Source of the DNA: JAYRWN01 sp041917975
GTDB taxonomy: Bacteria > Bacteroidota > Bacteroidia > Chitinophagales > Saprospiraceae
Reading direction: 5' to 3'
Assembly (NCBI GenBank): GCA_041917975.1
Contig: JAYRWN010000214.1
Location: 1-19,624 of the forward strand
Length of the DNA stretch: 19,624 bases
Part shown: piece by piece, positions 1 through 8,235 of the stretch
How positions within the stretch are numbered: position 1 is the stretch's first letter
Layout: the number at the start of each line of letters is the position of its first letter
The notes under the pieces: generated by a model
Databases searched by the model: none
The model's input: the letters and a program-made list of their open reading frames with translations, nothing else
Told to the model about the DNA's origin: nothing
Position numbers and translations under genes: made by a program

Positions 1-1322
1 GGTCCCACACTGCCGATGCCCGGGCCCACATTACTTAAGCAGGTAATGGTAGCACCTATGGCACTTTCAAAATCAAGACCTAGAAAAGCCACCAATACGC
101 TACCAAATAGGAACGATAGCAAATAGAGCAAAAGAAAAACCAGAATGTGAGTTAACAGTCGCGGAGCAACCATTTGTTTATCGATTTTAATCCGGATGAG
201 CGCCCTGGGATGCAGGATCCGTTTAAATTCTAAAACGGAATTTTTAATAAACACCAAATGTCGGATAATTTTAATACCTCCGGCAGTACTGCCGGCACAA
301 CCGCCAATAAAAAGCAGGATAAAAAAAAACATGGTTAACGCCGTAGACCATGCAGTGTAATCTGCGGTAATAAATCCGGTAGTGGTGATGACAGAAATAA
401 CTTGAAATAAACTATCACGAAAACTTTCTTCATAAGTCCGGTCGGTCAATCTGTACACAAATAGACTGACCAGGAAAGTAAATCCTAAGATAAAAATGAG
501 GTAGGTTTTGAATTCATCACTGTACCAAATTTTGCGAAATCGTCCCCTAAAGGCGTAATACAATAAAGTAAAATTAGTGCCCGCGATGAACATTCCCCCG
601 ATGAGGATGTAATGGATAATGGGTTGCTCAAAGGCAGCTATACTGGCATTTTTAGTAGAAAACCCGCCTGTGGCCATGGTGGTTAATGCATGGTTTATAG
701 CATCATATCCGCTCATCCCGGCCAGGTACAATGCTAAAAACAATAACATAGTCAGTGCTAAATAAACGATCCATAAGGTCCGGGCGGTGTCTCTGGTCTT
801 GGGATGAATTTTATCCGAAGTTGGTCCAGGTACTTCAGCGACAAACAGTTCAAAACCCCCAATACCCAAGAGAGGAAATAAGGCCACGGTCAATACAATG
901 ATTCCCATCCCTCCTATCCATTGGGTTAAACTTCGCCAAAACAAAATGCCCTTAGAAACGCCTTCAATGTCCGTCAATACGGAGGCACCGGTGGTGGTCA
1001 GCCCGGACATGGATTCGAAAAAAGCTCCGGAAATAGTGGGGAAATAACCGCTAAAAACAAAAGGCAACATGCACATGAAAGCCATAGAAATCCAGCCAAT
1101 GGCTACGGTGAAATACCCGGTGCGTTTATTAATGTGAATCGTCGCTTTACGGCCAATTATAAATGCCAGAAAACCCAATCCAAAACTTAAGCCCATCGCA
1201 TATAACATAGGGTATAAATCGTTGCTCTGATAATAATAAATGACCGGCAATACCAAGCTCATGAACAGCCCCAGAATCATCCATAAAACCCCTAAAATGC
1301 GCAGAACGGATTTGACTTGCAT
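1..1322 (-). CDS. trkH: Trk-type potassium uptake membrane subunit TrkH (3' end cut off by window edge)
   Basis: Inner-membrane ion-conducting subunit of a Trk/Ktr potassium uptake system, which works with the cytoplasmic NAD-binding gating protein TrkA encoded just upstream. My reading of the minus strand from the ATG at 1322 gives 440 complete codons with no stop. All four pore-loop signatures of the family are visible: LTTTGAS near residues 108-114, TMATGGF near 215-221, TTTGFI near 313-318, and SNVGPG close to the left edge. Each carries the conserved filter glycine. AGSTAGGIK near 343-351 is also typical. The N-terminus is hydrophobic and has no signal peptide. TrkH proteins are usually about 480-500 residues, so roughly the last 40-60 are missing because the window ends, not because the gene is broken. 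The trkA stop lies only 8 nt upstream of this start, so the two are almost certainly cotranscribed and probably translationally coupled. Confidence 0.95.
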   Translation of the reverse strand, partial: MQVKSVLRILGVLWMILGLFMSLVLPVIYYYQSNDLYPMLYAMGLSFGLGFLAFIIGRKATIHINKRTGYFTVAIGWISMAFMCMLPFVFSGYFPTISGAFFESMSGLTTTGASVLTDIEGVSKGILFWRSLTQWIGGMGIIVLTVALFPLLGIGGFELFVAEVPGPTSDKIHPKTRDTARTLWIVYLALTMLLFLALYLAGMSGYDAINHALTTMATGGFSTKNASIAAFEQPIIHYILIGGMFIAGTNFTLLYYAFRGRFRKIWYSDEFKTYLIFILGFTFLVSLFVYRLTDRTYEESFRDSLFQVISVITTTGFITADYTAWSTALTMFFFILLFIGGCAGSTAGGIKIIRHLVFIKNSVLEFKRILHPRALIRIKIDKQMVAPRLLTHILVFLLLYLLSFLFGSVLVAFLGLDFESAIGATITCLSNVGPGIGSVG

Positions 1323-1330
1323 GCGAGAAT

Positions 1331-2668
1331 TTAATCAAATAGTTTTTCCACTTTGTTTACAGCTTCAGGAAGGGCGAAGATGATGGCTTTGTCATCAACC
1401 TGAAACCGAAATTGATCATCAAATGGAATGCTCTGGCCATTTCTGATCACTGCACCGATGATGGCATTTTGAGGAAAGTGAATTTCTTTTAATATTTTTT
1501 TAGTCAATCTGTTTTGACGGGTGATCACAAATTCTATGACTTCAGCATTTACACCGTGCAGGCTGGTAATGGCTTCTATTTTACCTCGTCGTACATACCT
1601 GAAGATATTATTGGCAGCAATTAATTTTTTATTGATTAATGTATCAATACCTATGTCCTGAGAAATGTGGGTGTATTCTATATTTTCCACCAAGGCAATC
1701 GTCTTATCCACACCCAGGTTTTTAGCGACCAGGCTACTTAAGATATTTGTTTCGGTGTTATTAGTCAAAGCGATGAACACGTCTACATCCGCCAACCCTT
1801 CCTCTTTTAAAAGTTCGAAATTGCTGTAATTACCCTGAATAATCATCGTATTGTGTAAAGCTTCGACCAGATTCTTACATAATTCTTTGTCTTGTTCTAC
1901 GATGGTCAGCCGGTAGTCGTCTTCCAGCATTTCAGCGGTGCGCAGCGATATTTCATTCCCACCGATAATCATAATATTTTTAGCCTTGATTTTTTCCTTG
2001 CCTACCTTAGCGATCAGTTTATCCATATTATCTTTATCGGTAAGAAAGTATAAATGGTCATTGGCTTTAAGCATGGATTGTTGACTGGGCAGAAAGGTTT
2101 TATTTCCACGCATTAATGCTATAGGTTGGCAGAGACCTCCATTACCATAGATGACATTTTCCAGGTAGCGGTCTACAAATGGTGAGCGCTGATCTAAAGT
2201 GATGCCAATAAGGGATATTTTGCCTTGTTCAAATTCAAAAAGATCGGTGACGGTTTCTTGTTTTACTAAACGGAATATTTCTTTAGCAGCCAATTGTAAG
2301 GGTGAAAAAATAGCATCAATACCGAGTTCTTTAAAATTGATCATTTGAGCTTCTTCGAAAAACTCATAGTTATTTACGCGGGCCACCGTTTGCTCCGCAC
2401 CTAATTTTTTAGCCATCAAGGCAGAAAAAATATTATTTTTTTCAGAGGTAGTAACGCCTAAAAACAAATCAGCCCGGTGTATTTCAGCTCTTTTTAAAAT
2501 CTCGATGGAGGCCGAATCCCCCCGCAAGGTCATTACATCCAGGTGACTTTGAGCATAGTCCAACACATCCTGATTAAGGTCTATCAAGATGATATCATGA
2601 TTTTCAGAAGATAATAAAGTGGCCAGGTGAAACCCTATATCCCCGGCCCCGGCGATCACAATTTTCAT
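1331..2668 (-). CDS. trkA: Trk system potassium uptake regulatory protein TrkA
   Basis: Peripheral cytoplasmic subunit that binds NAD(H) or other nucleotides and controls K+ flux through TrkH. The 445 residues form the classic tandem RCK arrangement: TrkA_N 1 (about 1-130), TrkA_C 1 (about 140-222), TrkA_N 2 (about 231-350) and TrkA_C 2 (about 365-445). The first Rossmann fold has an intact GAGDIG loop (Gly7, Gly9, Gly12) and an acidic residue at the end of strand 2 (Asp30), as expected for NAD binding. In the second fold the loop is degenerate (IIGGNEIS at 234-241), so this half may bind nucleotide differently or not at all. Length and domain order match full-length bacterial TrkA (about 450 aa). 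The ATG at 2668 directly begins the first beta strand, so the start is secure. It is the first gene of a trkA-trkH operon on the minus strand. Confidence 0.96.
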   Translation of the reverse strand: MKIVIAGAGDIGFHLATLLSSENHDIILIDLNQDVLDYAQSHLDVMTLRGDSASIEILKRAEIHRADLFLGVTTSEKNNIFSALMAKKLGAEQTVARVNNYEFFEEAQMINFKELGIDAIFSPLQLAAKEIFRLVKQETVTDLFEFEQGKISLIGITLDQRSPFVDRYLENVIYGNGGLCQPIALMRGNKTFLPSQQSMLKANDHLYFLTDKDNMDKLIAKVGKEKIKAKNIMIIGGNEISLRTAEMLEDDYRLTIVEQDKELCKNLVEALHNTMIIQGNYSNFELLKEEGLADVDVFIALTNNTETNILSSLVAKNLGVDKTIALVENIEYTHISQDIGIDTLINKKLIAANNIFRYVRRGKIEAITSLHGVNAEVIEFVITRQNRLTKKILKEIHFPQNAIIGAVIRNGQSIPFDDQFRFQVDDKAIIFALPEAVNKVEKLFD

Positions 2669-2831
2669 GGACCTTAATTAACATATTTTATGTATCCCAG
2701 GAATAAAAATTATTCCGGAATAAAATTTAGCCACAAAGGAATATCAAAATTCGGATATATGGGATGATTTTTACGGATTACCAGATATAGTTTTTCGTAA
2801 GGGCATCCACCTTCCACAAGATCCAATAATA
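2669..2831. repeat. Intergenic spacer with sequence resembling dispersed Bacteroidota intergenic repeats
   Basis: This 163-bp stretch has no plausible gene. Two segments recall, from memory, phrases common in repeated intergenic DNA of Bacteroidota and some other phyla: TTTAGCCACAAAGGAATA (2726-2743), like the TTAGCCACAAAGG repeats, and TTTTTACGGATTACCAGAT (2767-2785), like the CACGGATTACACAGATT repeats. I cannot test copy number from one window, so the repeat call is tentative. The TTATTCCGGAATAA palindrome also lies here. Confidence 0.3.
2705..2737 (-). promoter_or_regulatory. Candidate Bacteroidota-type promoter for trkA-trkH with internal palindrome
   Basis: On the minus strand TTTG (2734-2737) lies 21 nt upstream of TAATTTTT (2705-2712), close to the Bacteroidota sigma pattern of TTTG, about 19-21 nt, then TAnnTTTG. 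A perfect 14-bp palindrome, TTATTCCGGAATAA (2710-2723), overlaps the -7 side of the spacer, where a dimeric repressor could sit. The match to the -7 consensus is imperfect, and the same bases may belong to a dispersed intergenic repeat, so this is a weak call. Confidence 0.35.
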
Positions 2832-4145
2832 TTATAAAGCCAATTGAGCTTGAAAACGGATTTGCTGCAGGTCCTTTTCCCGAGTGGAGACTTCACCGCT
2901 ATTGTTCACCTGATGATATTCAAGAGTAAATTTAGTTTGATGTTCATGCAAATAATAATTGATGCCTAAGTCCAGAGTATAGCCAACAGGTCGGGAAGAT
3001 AATTGGTGTGCCTCCCAATGACGCCGCTGGTAGGCTAAATAGGGTTGTAGCTTGGTGGCCTGATGTAATACGGCCACATGTCCATAGCCAGCATAGCCAC
3101 TGCCTGTCCATTTGCCCAACCAGTCCGGACCATAATTAAATTTTTGGACTGAAAGGTAAGTGGTTAATACGGTCTGGTTAGTTAAAGGTTTTTCTAGTAA
3201 AATATCTCCAGCCACATGCCATACATCATATAACCTGGTTTTAGCTGAAATGTCTTGGTACAAAGCTTCACCACTCAGAGTTACATCGACCGGCTCACTG
3301 GTACTCGGCAATGCAATGGATCCTTGTGGGTGATAGAAGAAACCAGCCCCCAGGGTGAAGAGGGACTTTTGACCCAGGTAAGTACCACGAGTAAAAGGCA
3401 ATACATTAGTTTCTTTATCCCATAAGTGCCACCGGAAATAACCTTCCGTAGTTACTTGGCCTTTTTGGCCGTTCAATAGTCCCCACGAATAGTATATGGT
3501 GTGGTGATTGTTCAGAGCGGTGAGAGATTTACTCACTTCAAAATTTTGAACCAAAGGTTGGTTAATGGAAATTCGATAATCCATTTTCCCGCGTTCCCCT
3601 TTGGCGTAAACACCAAAATTGCGACCAAACTGTTGTGTATACCCGAGTTGAGGCCACCCAATATTTGGTGCTGGATTATCCAGGGTTAAAAAAGTGAAAG
3701 TGCTGGCGCTGGTCATGCGGGTTAACCCATTCCAGTAATGTAATCCTCCACCCACAAAGAGAAGTGGACTAAATTTATATTCCACCCAGGCGTCGTGAAG
3801 AAAAAGTTGTGGCCCATCGCCTTCAATTCCTGTAGCGGTTAGATTTTTTGCATTGAGATTATTCAGTCCCATATGACCGAGCATAAGTACTCGTGGACCA
3901 AGCTGAGCATATCCCAACAACCGGGAACGCCGCAACATAGGAGTGATGGCTAAGGGTTGATTCTGGCCCAGATCACCTGTTGTAAGCCAAAGTTGGTGCC
4001 AGGTCATCACCCTGACGAAACGATCGCCGCTGTCGTTCAGCTTAAAAATCAGAGGTCTAAGTGGGTCGGATTTTTTTACGGAAGTTTCTTGGGCGGTAGA
4101 ATTAATTAGAAGACCACCCAAGACAATGACTAACCAAAAGCGCAT
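2832..4145 (-). CDS. Outer-membrane beta-barrel protein, porin-like
   Basis: Probably an outer-membrane channel or barrel; the substrate cannot be read from sequence. From the ATG at 4145 the protein is 437 residues and starts with a signal peptide (MRFWLVIVLGGLLINSTAQ, cleavage likely near the AQ). An in-frame TTG two codons upstream (4151) is a less likely start. The mature part shows the alternating polar/aromatic pattern of amphipathic beta strands, is rich in Tyr, Trp and Gly, has no long hydrophobic helix, and ends in alternating hydrophobics (QIRFQAQLAL), as barrel proteins do. Motifs such as GGGLHYWNG and GVYAKGERGKMDYRIS recall Bacteroidota proteins of the phosphate-selective porin O/P type, but that assignment is from memory. 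The neighbouring trk and thioredoxin genes do not indicate a substrate. It is separated from both by untranslated gaps and so may be transcribed alone. Confidence 0.72.
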   Translation of the reverse strand: MRFWLVIVLGGLLINSTAQETSVKKSDPLRPLIFKLNDSGDRFVRVMTWHQLWLTTGDLGQNQPLAITPMLRRSRLLGYAQLGPRVLMLGHMGLNNLNAKNLTATGIEGDGPQLFLHDAWVEYKFSPLLFVGGGLHYWNGLTRMTSASTFTFLTLDNPAPNIGWPQLGYTQQFGRNFGVYAKGERGKMDYRISINQPLVQNFEVSKSLTALNNHHTIYYSWGLLNGQKGQVTTEGYFRWHLWDKETNVLPFTRGTYLGQKSLFTLGAGFFYHPQGSIALPSTSEPVDVTLSGEALYQDISAKTRLYDVWHVAGDILLEKPLTNQTVLTTYLSVQKFNYGPDWLGKWTGSGYAGYGHVAVLHQATKLQPYLAYQRRHWEAHQLSSRPVGYTLDLGINYYLHEHQTKFTLEYHQVNNSGEVSTREKDLQQIRFQAQLAL

Positions 4146-4422
4146 GAACAAGATTCATTTTTGTTGTAATGCAAAAGTCGTCATGAAGCTATCAACATTT
4201 CGCTGATCCCATCCGTTTTCGATTTTGATCTAGGTCACTATCAACGATCTATAAAACTTGCGGACCATTAACCTAAATCATTAAAAATTTTACAAACATT
4301 ACAATATTAAAATATAATATATTCAATAGATTAAAATTATGTCTGCCAATTTAGCAATCACAATAATTAGTAGAATTAACGAATAACGTTATTTTATATG
4401 GTTACCAGTCCGGATAACCAAA
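4146..4422. other. AT-rich intergenic region between thioredoxin-like and porin-like genes
   Basis: About 277 bp without a convincing gene on either strand. The right half is very AT-rich. It should hold the porin promoter (GACTTTTG at 4172-4179 on the minus strand is a possible -7 box, one mismatch from TAnnTTTG) and the 3' end of the thioredoxin-like transcript. A perfect 12-bp palindrome, AATAACGTTATT, lies at 4382-4393. Confidence 0.5.
4382..4420 (-). terminator. Possible terminator or 3' hairpin after the thioredoxin-like gene
   Basis: Just past the stop codon on the minus strand, TGGTTA (4415-4420 read in reverse) can pair with TAACCA (4399-4404) around a 10-nt loop. An AT-rich tract containing the AATAACGTTATT palindrome follows. 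The stem is short and there is no uninterrupted U-run, so this is a weak terminator candidate. Confidence 0.3.
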
Positions 4423-4911
4423 TTATTTTCCAGATAATGCCAGAAGTTTTGCCTCGATTTTTTGTTCAGCGCCGGGAGAATAACCGGTGAACTCAGCTAC
4501 AATCTGACCTTTTTGGTTAAGAATATACGTTTGAGGAATGGATTGGATGTTCAATTTGGTCATCAAGCCACCTTCACTATCCCAATAAATTGAATAAGGC
4601 CATCCTTTAGCCGTTACCATATTTTTTACCTGGGGCCAGGCCCGCGCATTGTCTACCGATATAGCCAGAAATGCCGCTTTATATTTATTCTTCCAGTTGG
4701 GGTAGTGCGCTTTATAAGCATCCAGCTCTATTTTGCATGGCCCACACCAGGTGGCCCAAAAGCTAATGACGGTCATTTGATTATTCCTGATGACATTGTA
4801 TAACGTACTTTTTTGATTATTCAGGTCAGTTAACGAGCCATCAGGCATAACCCGCTGGGCATGCATGAAACTTACCACCAGTAATAAGGGAAAAAAAAGT
4901 ACTTTTTTCAT
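4423..4911 (-). CDS. Exported TlpA-like thioredoxin-fold protein (thiol-disulfide oxidoreductase)
   Basis: Periplasmic thiol-disulfide oxidoreductase of the TlpA/ResA type, likely reducing disulfides in exported proteins or in cytochrome c maturation; its actual partner is unknown. I chose the ATG at 4911 (162 aa) because it starts a clean signal peptide (MKKVLFFPLLLVVSFMHAQ). The upstream in-frame GTG at 4929 would put an odd extension before it. The catalytic WCGPC motif is at residues 55-59, preceded by the family-typical VISFWAT strand. The cis-proline loop is present (SIPQTYIL, Ile-Pro at 125-126). The fold ends with strand-helix elements (GQIVAEFTGY) and the length is normal for a single-domain TlpA-like protein. 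It is a single gene divergent from pheT, with no ccm or dsb gene beside it. Confidence 0.88.
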   Translation of the reverse strand: MKKVLFFPLLLVVSFMHAQRVMPDGSLTDLNNQKSTLYNVIRNNQMTVISFWATWCGPCKIELDAYKAHYPNWKNKYKAAFLAISVDNARAWPQVKNMVTAKGWPYSIYWDSEGGLMTKLNIQSIPQTYILNQKGQIVAEFTGYSPGAEQKIEAKLLALSGK

Positions 4912-5078
4912 AAACTTGAAATTAATCACGACTATTAATCCGATTTCCCTTCAAAAAGTTTACCAAGAGCCATAATTCTGCATGTTTTGTGATTTAGATA
5001 ACATTTCTTGATAGTTTATCGAGACACAACAGGAATAAGACTGGTTATTATTAAGCTTAAAATGCTGATTCTTTGTTG

Positions 5079-5086
5079 CATATTTG
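5079..5086 (+). promoter_or_regulatory. Possible -7 box for pheT operon
   Basis: CATATTTG differs by one base from the Bacteroidota -7 consensus TAnnTTTG. It would place transcription start roughly 20 nt before the pheT ATG at 5112. I see no good -33 TTTG at the expected spacing, so support is weak. The 200-bp divergent region with the thioredoxin-like gene shows no T-box or other leader structure. Confidence 0.25.
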
Positions 5087-5111
5087 TGTTTTCAAGGTAG
5101 GTAATCCGCGT

Positions 5112-7553
5112 ATGGAAATTTCTTATAATTGGTTGAAAGAGTTTATTGATTTTAAGTATAACCCGGCAGAATTAGCCGAGATCATGACCAATCTTGGCTT
5201 GGAAGTAGAACGTTTCGAGACTGTTTGCAGCATAAAAGGAGGATTAAAGGGGGTGGTAACCGGGGAAGTGTTGACCTGTGATAAACATCCCAATGCCGAT
5301 CGTTTGTCGGTTACCACGGTGGATGTCGGTCTGTCTGAGCCATTGGGAATCGTATGTGGAGCACCGAATGTGGCGGCAGGTCAGAAAGTACTGGTCGCTT
5401 TAGCGGGAACTACACTTTATCCCGTAAAAGGTGATCCTCTTACTTTGCAAAAAACTAAGATCAGAGGCGTGGAATCCAATGGCATGATCTGCGCTGAAGA
5501 TGAACTTGGTTTGGGAACCTCCCATGCCGGTATTATGGTTTTAGATGCTCAAACCCCGGTGGGACAACCGGCTGCTGAATTATTTGCCGTAGAGGAAGAT
5601 AGTGTATTTGAAGTGGGACTCACCCCCAATAGGTCGGATGCCACATCGCATCTTGGTGTGGCCAAAGATATACTGGCCTATATGCGCGTCCATCAAAAAT
5701 ACAACGGTAAGATCAAACAGGCTCCTTTGGACCCACTGGTATTGGACCGTAAAGACCTCCTGTTTACAGTGGAGATCAAAAACGAAGAAGCCTGCGGGCG
5801 GTATGCCGGTATTACCATGCGTAACATCAAAGTTCAGGAGTCTCCGGCCTGGTTAAAAAACCGCCTGAAAGCTATCGGAGTCCGACCCATTAATAATATT
5901 GTCGACATAAGTAATTTTGTTTTGCATGAAATGGGCCAACCTACGCATATCTTTGATGCCGACAAGGTAGGAGGGAGCCGCATATTGGTTAAAACTTTAG
6001 GTCCCAAATCCAAATTTGTGACCCTGGACGGTGTGGACCGAACGCTGCGGGAAAAAGATTTGATGATCTGTGATGGAGACTCTAAAGGACTGTGCATAGC
6101 TGGTGTATTTGGAGGTGAGAGCTCGGGAGTAACCACTGAAACTAGCAATATATTTATCGAGTCGGCGTATTTTAATGCAAAATGGATTCGCTCCACCAGC
6201 ATGCATCATCAGTTACGCACTGATGCAGCCTTAATTTATGAAAAAGGTGCCGACCCAACCCTGTGTGTATCGGCGTTGAAGCGGGTGGTTTATTTGATAA
6301 AAGAATTAGCCGGAGGAGAGATAGCTTGTCCTTTGATCGATGTTCAACCTGAAAAACTGGAGCCGGTAAAAGTTGAGGTAGATTTTGCTACGATTCGTAA
6401 TGTGATTGGGGTGGATCTTACTCGCGAACAAATCCGGGATATTCTCAATGCTTTTGAAATAACCATCGAACAGGCTAGTGAAAGCAGCATGAAGTTGCGC
6501 ATTCCATTTAACAAAGCGGATGTAACCCGTGAAATAGATGTGGTAGAGGAAATCTTGCGAGTCTATGGCTTTAACAATGTTCCTCTCAAAAACACCATCC
6601 AATATTCCATGACCCATATGGATTATCCCTCAGCATATTACCTGCGCAACCGGATGGGAGATTTTCTGGCGGCTCAGGGATTACAGGAAGCTATGTCTTT
6701 GTCCCTATCCCAATCCCGTTTATACCAAGAGCAACCGGCCTACAAAGACCAATTGGTATATATTCACAACACCTCTAACACACATCTGGATATTATGCGA
6801 CCAAACCTGATCTACAGTGCTTTGGAGAATGTCCAGTTTAACCTCAATCGCCAGTCGGGCACCGTTCGTTTGTTTGAGTTTGGGAAAGCCTACACCCGTC
6901 AAAATGAAGCTTTTCACGAACATGAATGTTTATATATTATTCTCGGAGGCTATCGCACTCCGGATCATTGGTTGAGTGGCAAAGAACTACCGCTTAATTT
7001 TTACGACCTAAAAAGTCTGATTCATGACGTGCTCAATCATCTGGGTATAGGAACCTGGGAGGAAACTGCTTTGGGGTCAGATCATCCACATCTGGCAGAC
7101 GGGCTTGCCATACAGCATTCAGAAGGAGCGATAGGTTATTATGGACTAGTCAGCGAACAGGAAAAAGCTCGGTTTGGTCTAAAAACGGACCTTTATTACG
7201 CAGAACTGGATTTGTCCAAACTGATTAAGTTGGCAGGAACCAGTAAGGTAAAGGTAAAAGAATTATCACGTATTCCGGCCGTGCGGCGTGACCTGGCGGT
7301 AGTTGTGGATCGGGCGGTCACTTTCGAGCAATTGAAACAAGCGGTCTACCGGGCAGAGCCGAAGGCAGTAAGTCAGGTCGGCTTGTTTGATGTATTCGAA
7401 AATGCCGAAGTACTGGGTGAGGGTAAGAAGTCCTATGCTTTAGACTTGTGGATAAAACATGCCGATAAAACGTTGGAAGAAAAAGAATTAGAACCAATTA
7501 TTACTAAGATTGTTAAGATGATTGAAAACGAAACCGGGGGCATAAGAAGGTAA
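5112..7553 (+). CDS. pheT: Phenylalanyl-tRNA synthetase beta subunit
   Basis: Cytoplasmic beta chain of the alpha2-beta2 PheRS that charges tRNA-Phe. It binds tRNA and carries the editing site. The ATG at 5112 (813 aa, normal length) begins the conserved MEISYNWLKEF; an in-frame TTG at 5073 would add 13 atypical residues and is rejected. Domain order is canonical: EMAP-like tRNA-binding domain (about 45-147, with CDKHPNADRLSV), B3/B4 editing region (about 215-395), B5 domain (about 417-492), inactive synthetase-like core (about 497-707) and C-terminal FDX-ACB anticodon-binding domain (about 720-812, with IPAVRRDLAVVVD). In B5, Asp470, Asp476, Glu479 and Glu480 have the spacing of the metal ligands known in this family. 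pheS is not in the window, as expected where the subunit genes are unlinked. It is followed 51 nt later by the coiled-coil gene and zapA. Confidence 0.97.
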   Translation: MEISYNWLKEFIDFKYNPAELAEIMTNLGLEVERFETVCSIKGGLKGVVTGEVLTCDKHPNADRLSVTTVDVGLSEPLGIVCGAPNVAAGQKVLVALAGTTLYPVKGDPLTLQKTKIRGVESNGMICAEDELGLGTSHAGIMVLDAQTPVGQPAAELFAVEEDSVFEVGLTPNRSDATSHLGVAKDILAYMRVHQKYNGKIKQAPLDPLVLDRKDLLFTVEIKNEEACGRYAGITMRNIKVQESPAWLKNRLKAIGVRPINNIVDISNFVLHEMGQPTHIFDADKVGGSRILVKTLGPKSKFVTLDGVDRTLREKDLMICDGDSKGLCIAGVFGGESSGVTTETSNIFIESAYFNAKWIRSTSMHHQLRTDAALIYEKGADPTLCVSALKRVVYLIKELAGGEIACPLIDVQPEKLEPVKVEVDFATIRNVIGVDLTREQIRDILNAFEITIEQASESSMKLRIPFNKADVTREIDVVEEILRVYGFNNVPLKNTIQYSMTHMDYPSAYYLRNRMGDFLAAQGLQEAMSLSLSQSRLYQEQPAYKDQLVYIHNTSNTHLDIMRPNLIYSALENVQFNLNRQSGTVRLFEFGKAYTRQNEAFHEHECLYIILGGYRTPDHWLSGKELPLNFYDLKSLIHDVLNHLGIGTWEETALGSDHPHLADGLAIQHSEGAIGYYGLVSEQEKARFGLKTDLYYAELDLSKLIKLAGTSKVKVKELSRIPAVRRDLAVVVDRAVTFEQLKQAVYRAEPKAVSQVGLFDVFENAEVLGEGKKSYALDLWIKHADKTLEEKELEPIITKIVKMIENETGGIRR

Positions 7554-7604
7554 AAAGTAACCGGTTTCTTAGTAAAAAAATATAAAAGGTATTATTTTTG
7601 ATGA

Positions 7605-7883
7605 ATGACCGAATTAGTTAAACAAATTGAAAATATTGATTTTAAAATAAAGCAATTAGCTAGGAAAATTGAACTGTTAAAAGAAGAAAACCATCATTTA
7701 GTTAAAGAAAATACTGAGTTACGCGAAATGCTCAAACAAAAATCAGCCGGAACGAGGCAAGCGGAGTTTGCCTTTGATGTGGCTGAAGGACTGAATGAAC
7801 AAGCAAAGGACAAATTGAAAAAAGAGTTGGATACATACATCCAAACCATTGATGACTGTATCGTAATGCTTAATAATATGTAA
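7605..7883 (+). CDS. Small coiled-coil protein upstream of ZapA, function unknown
   Basis: A 92-residue soluble protein with no signal peptide or membrane segment. Residues about 5-48 form a leucine/isoleucine heptad coiled coil very rich in Lys and Glu (IENIDFKIKQLARKIELL, then KEENHHLVKENTELREML). A short linker follows, then a second helical part ending YIQTIDDCIVMLNNM. I do not recognise a named family. The stop codon overlaps the zapA start (TAATG at 7881-7885), which implies translational coupling and suggests the two products act together. A small coiled-coil gene next to zapA recalls the pairing of ZapA with the coiled-coil protein ZapB in gammaproteobacteria, but I see no sequence evidence of homology. 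AAAAGG about 20 nt upstream is too far for an ideal RBS. Real gene: near certain. Role in division: inference. Confidence 0.85.
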   Translation: MTELVKQIENIDFKIKQLARKIELLKEENHHLVKENTELREMLKQKSAGTRQAEFAFDVAEGLNEQAKDKLKKELDTYIQTIDDCIVMLNNM

Positions 7884-8179
7884 TGGTGGAGATGGAAGAA
7901 ACTAAAAGTTTGAAAGTCCACATTGCGGGCAGATCCTATCCGCTTAAAGTAAAAGAGTCTGATGCTGAGTTTATCAAGTCCATAGCTGAAGAAGTCAATG
8001 AAAAAATACATTCATTCCAGCGCAGTTATGCTAATCGGGATAAGCAGGATTGTTTATCCATGGCCTTGCTTACTTATGCGGTGGATCTTCATAAGGCTAA
8101 ACTCCAATCATCAAACCATAATTTGAACGAGAAAATGATGGAGTTGGATACCTTACTAGATGAGTTATTGAGCAAGTAA
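7883..8179 (+). CDS. zapA: Cell division protein ZapA
   Basis: Cytoplasmic FtsZ-binding protein that bundles FtsZ protofilaments and stabilises the Z-ring. The 98-residue product matches the ZapA family in length and layout. It has an N-terminal beta-hairpin domain (LKVHIAGRSYPLKV at about 10-23, then an acidic helix ending in EEVNEKI), a central segment (DCLSMALLTYAVDLHKAKL) and a C-terminal coiled-coil helix (about 70-98, NHNLNEKMMELDTLLDELL) for dimer and tetramer formation. The ATG at 7883 overlaps the preceding stop; an alternative ATG lies three codons on (7892). It sits between the coiled-coil gene and rny, an order I recognise from other Bacteroidota. Confidence 0.93.
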   Translation: MVEMEETKSLKVHIAGRSYPLKVKESDAEFIKSIAEEVNEKIHSFQRSYANRDKQDCLSMALLTYAVDLHKAKLQSSNHNLNEKMMELDTLLDELLSK

Positions 8180-8190
8180 CTTTCTTTTAA

Positions 8191-8235
8191 CCGGGTCAGT
8201 TTTCCGAAGCACTTTTTTTCATTTAAAAAACCCGG
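8191..8235 (+). promoter_or_regulatory. Inverted repeat spanning the rny leader
   Basis: CCGGGT (8191-8196) is complementary to ACCCGG (8230-8235), separated by 33 nt that include a T7 run. The right arm ends 4 nt before the rny ATG at 8240, so in mRNA the stem would cover the ribosome-loading region. The stem is only 6 bp, so the structure is speculative. Confidence 0.3.

Noticed and set aside
4146..4151. TTG start at 4151 for the porin-like gene
   Set aside because: The ATG two codons later gives a standard signal peptide start and a better start codon.
4912..4929. GTG start at 4929 for the thioredoxin-like gene
   Set aside because: It would put six residues before a perfect signal peptide that begins at the ATG at 4911.
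5073..5111. Upstream in-frame TTG start for pheT adding 13 residues
   Set aside because: The ATG at 5112 begins the conserved PheT N-terminus MEISYNWL; the added residues are atypical and the start codon is weak.
4912..5111. T-box or phenylalanine attenuator leader before pheT
   Set aside because: No T-box sequence, no Phe-codon leader peptide and no terminator hairpin were seen in the 200-bp gap.
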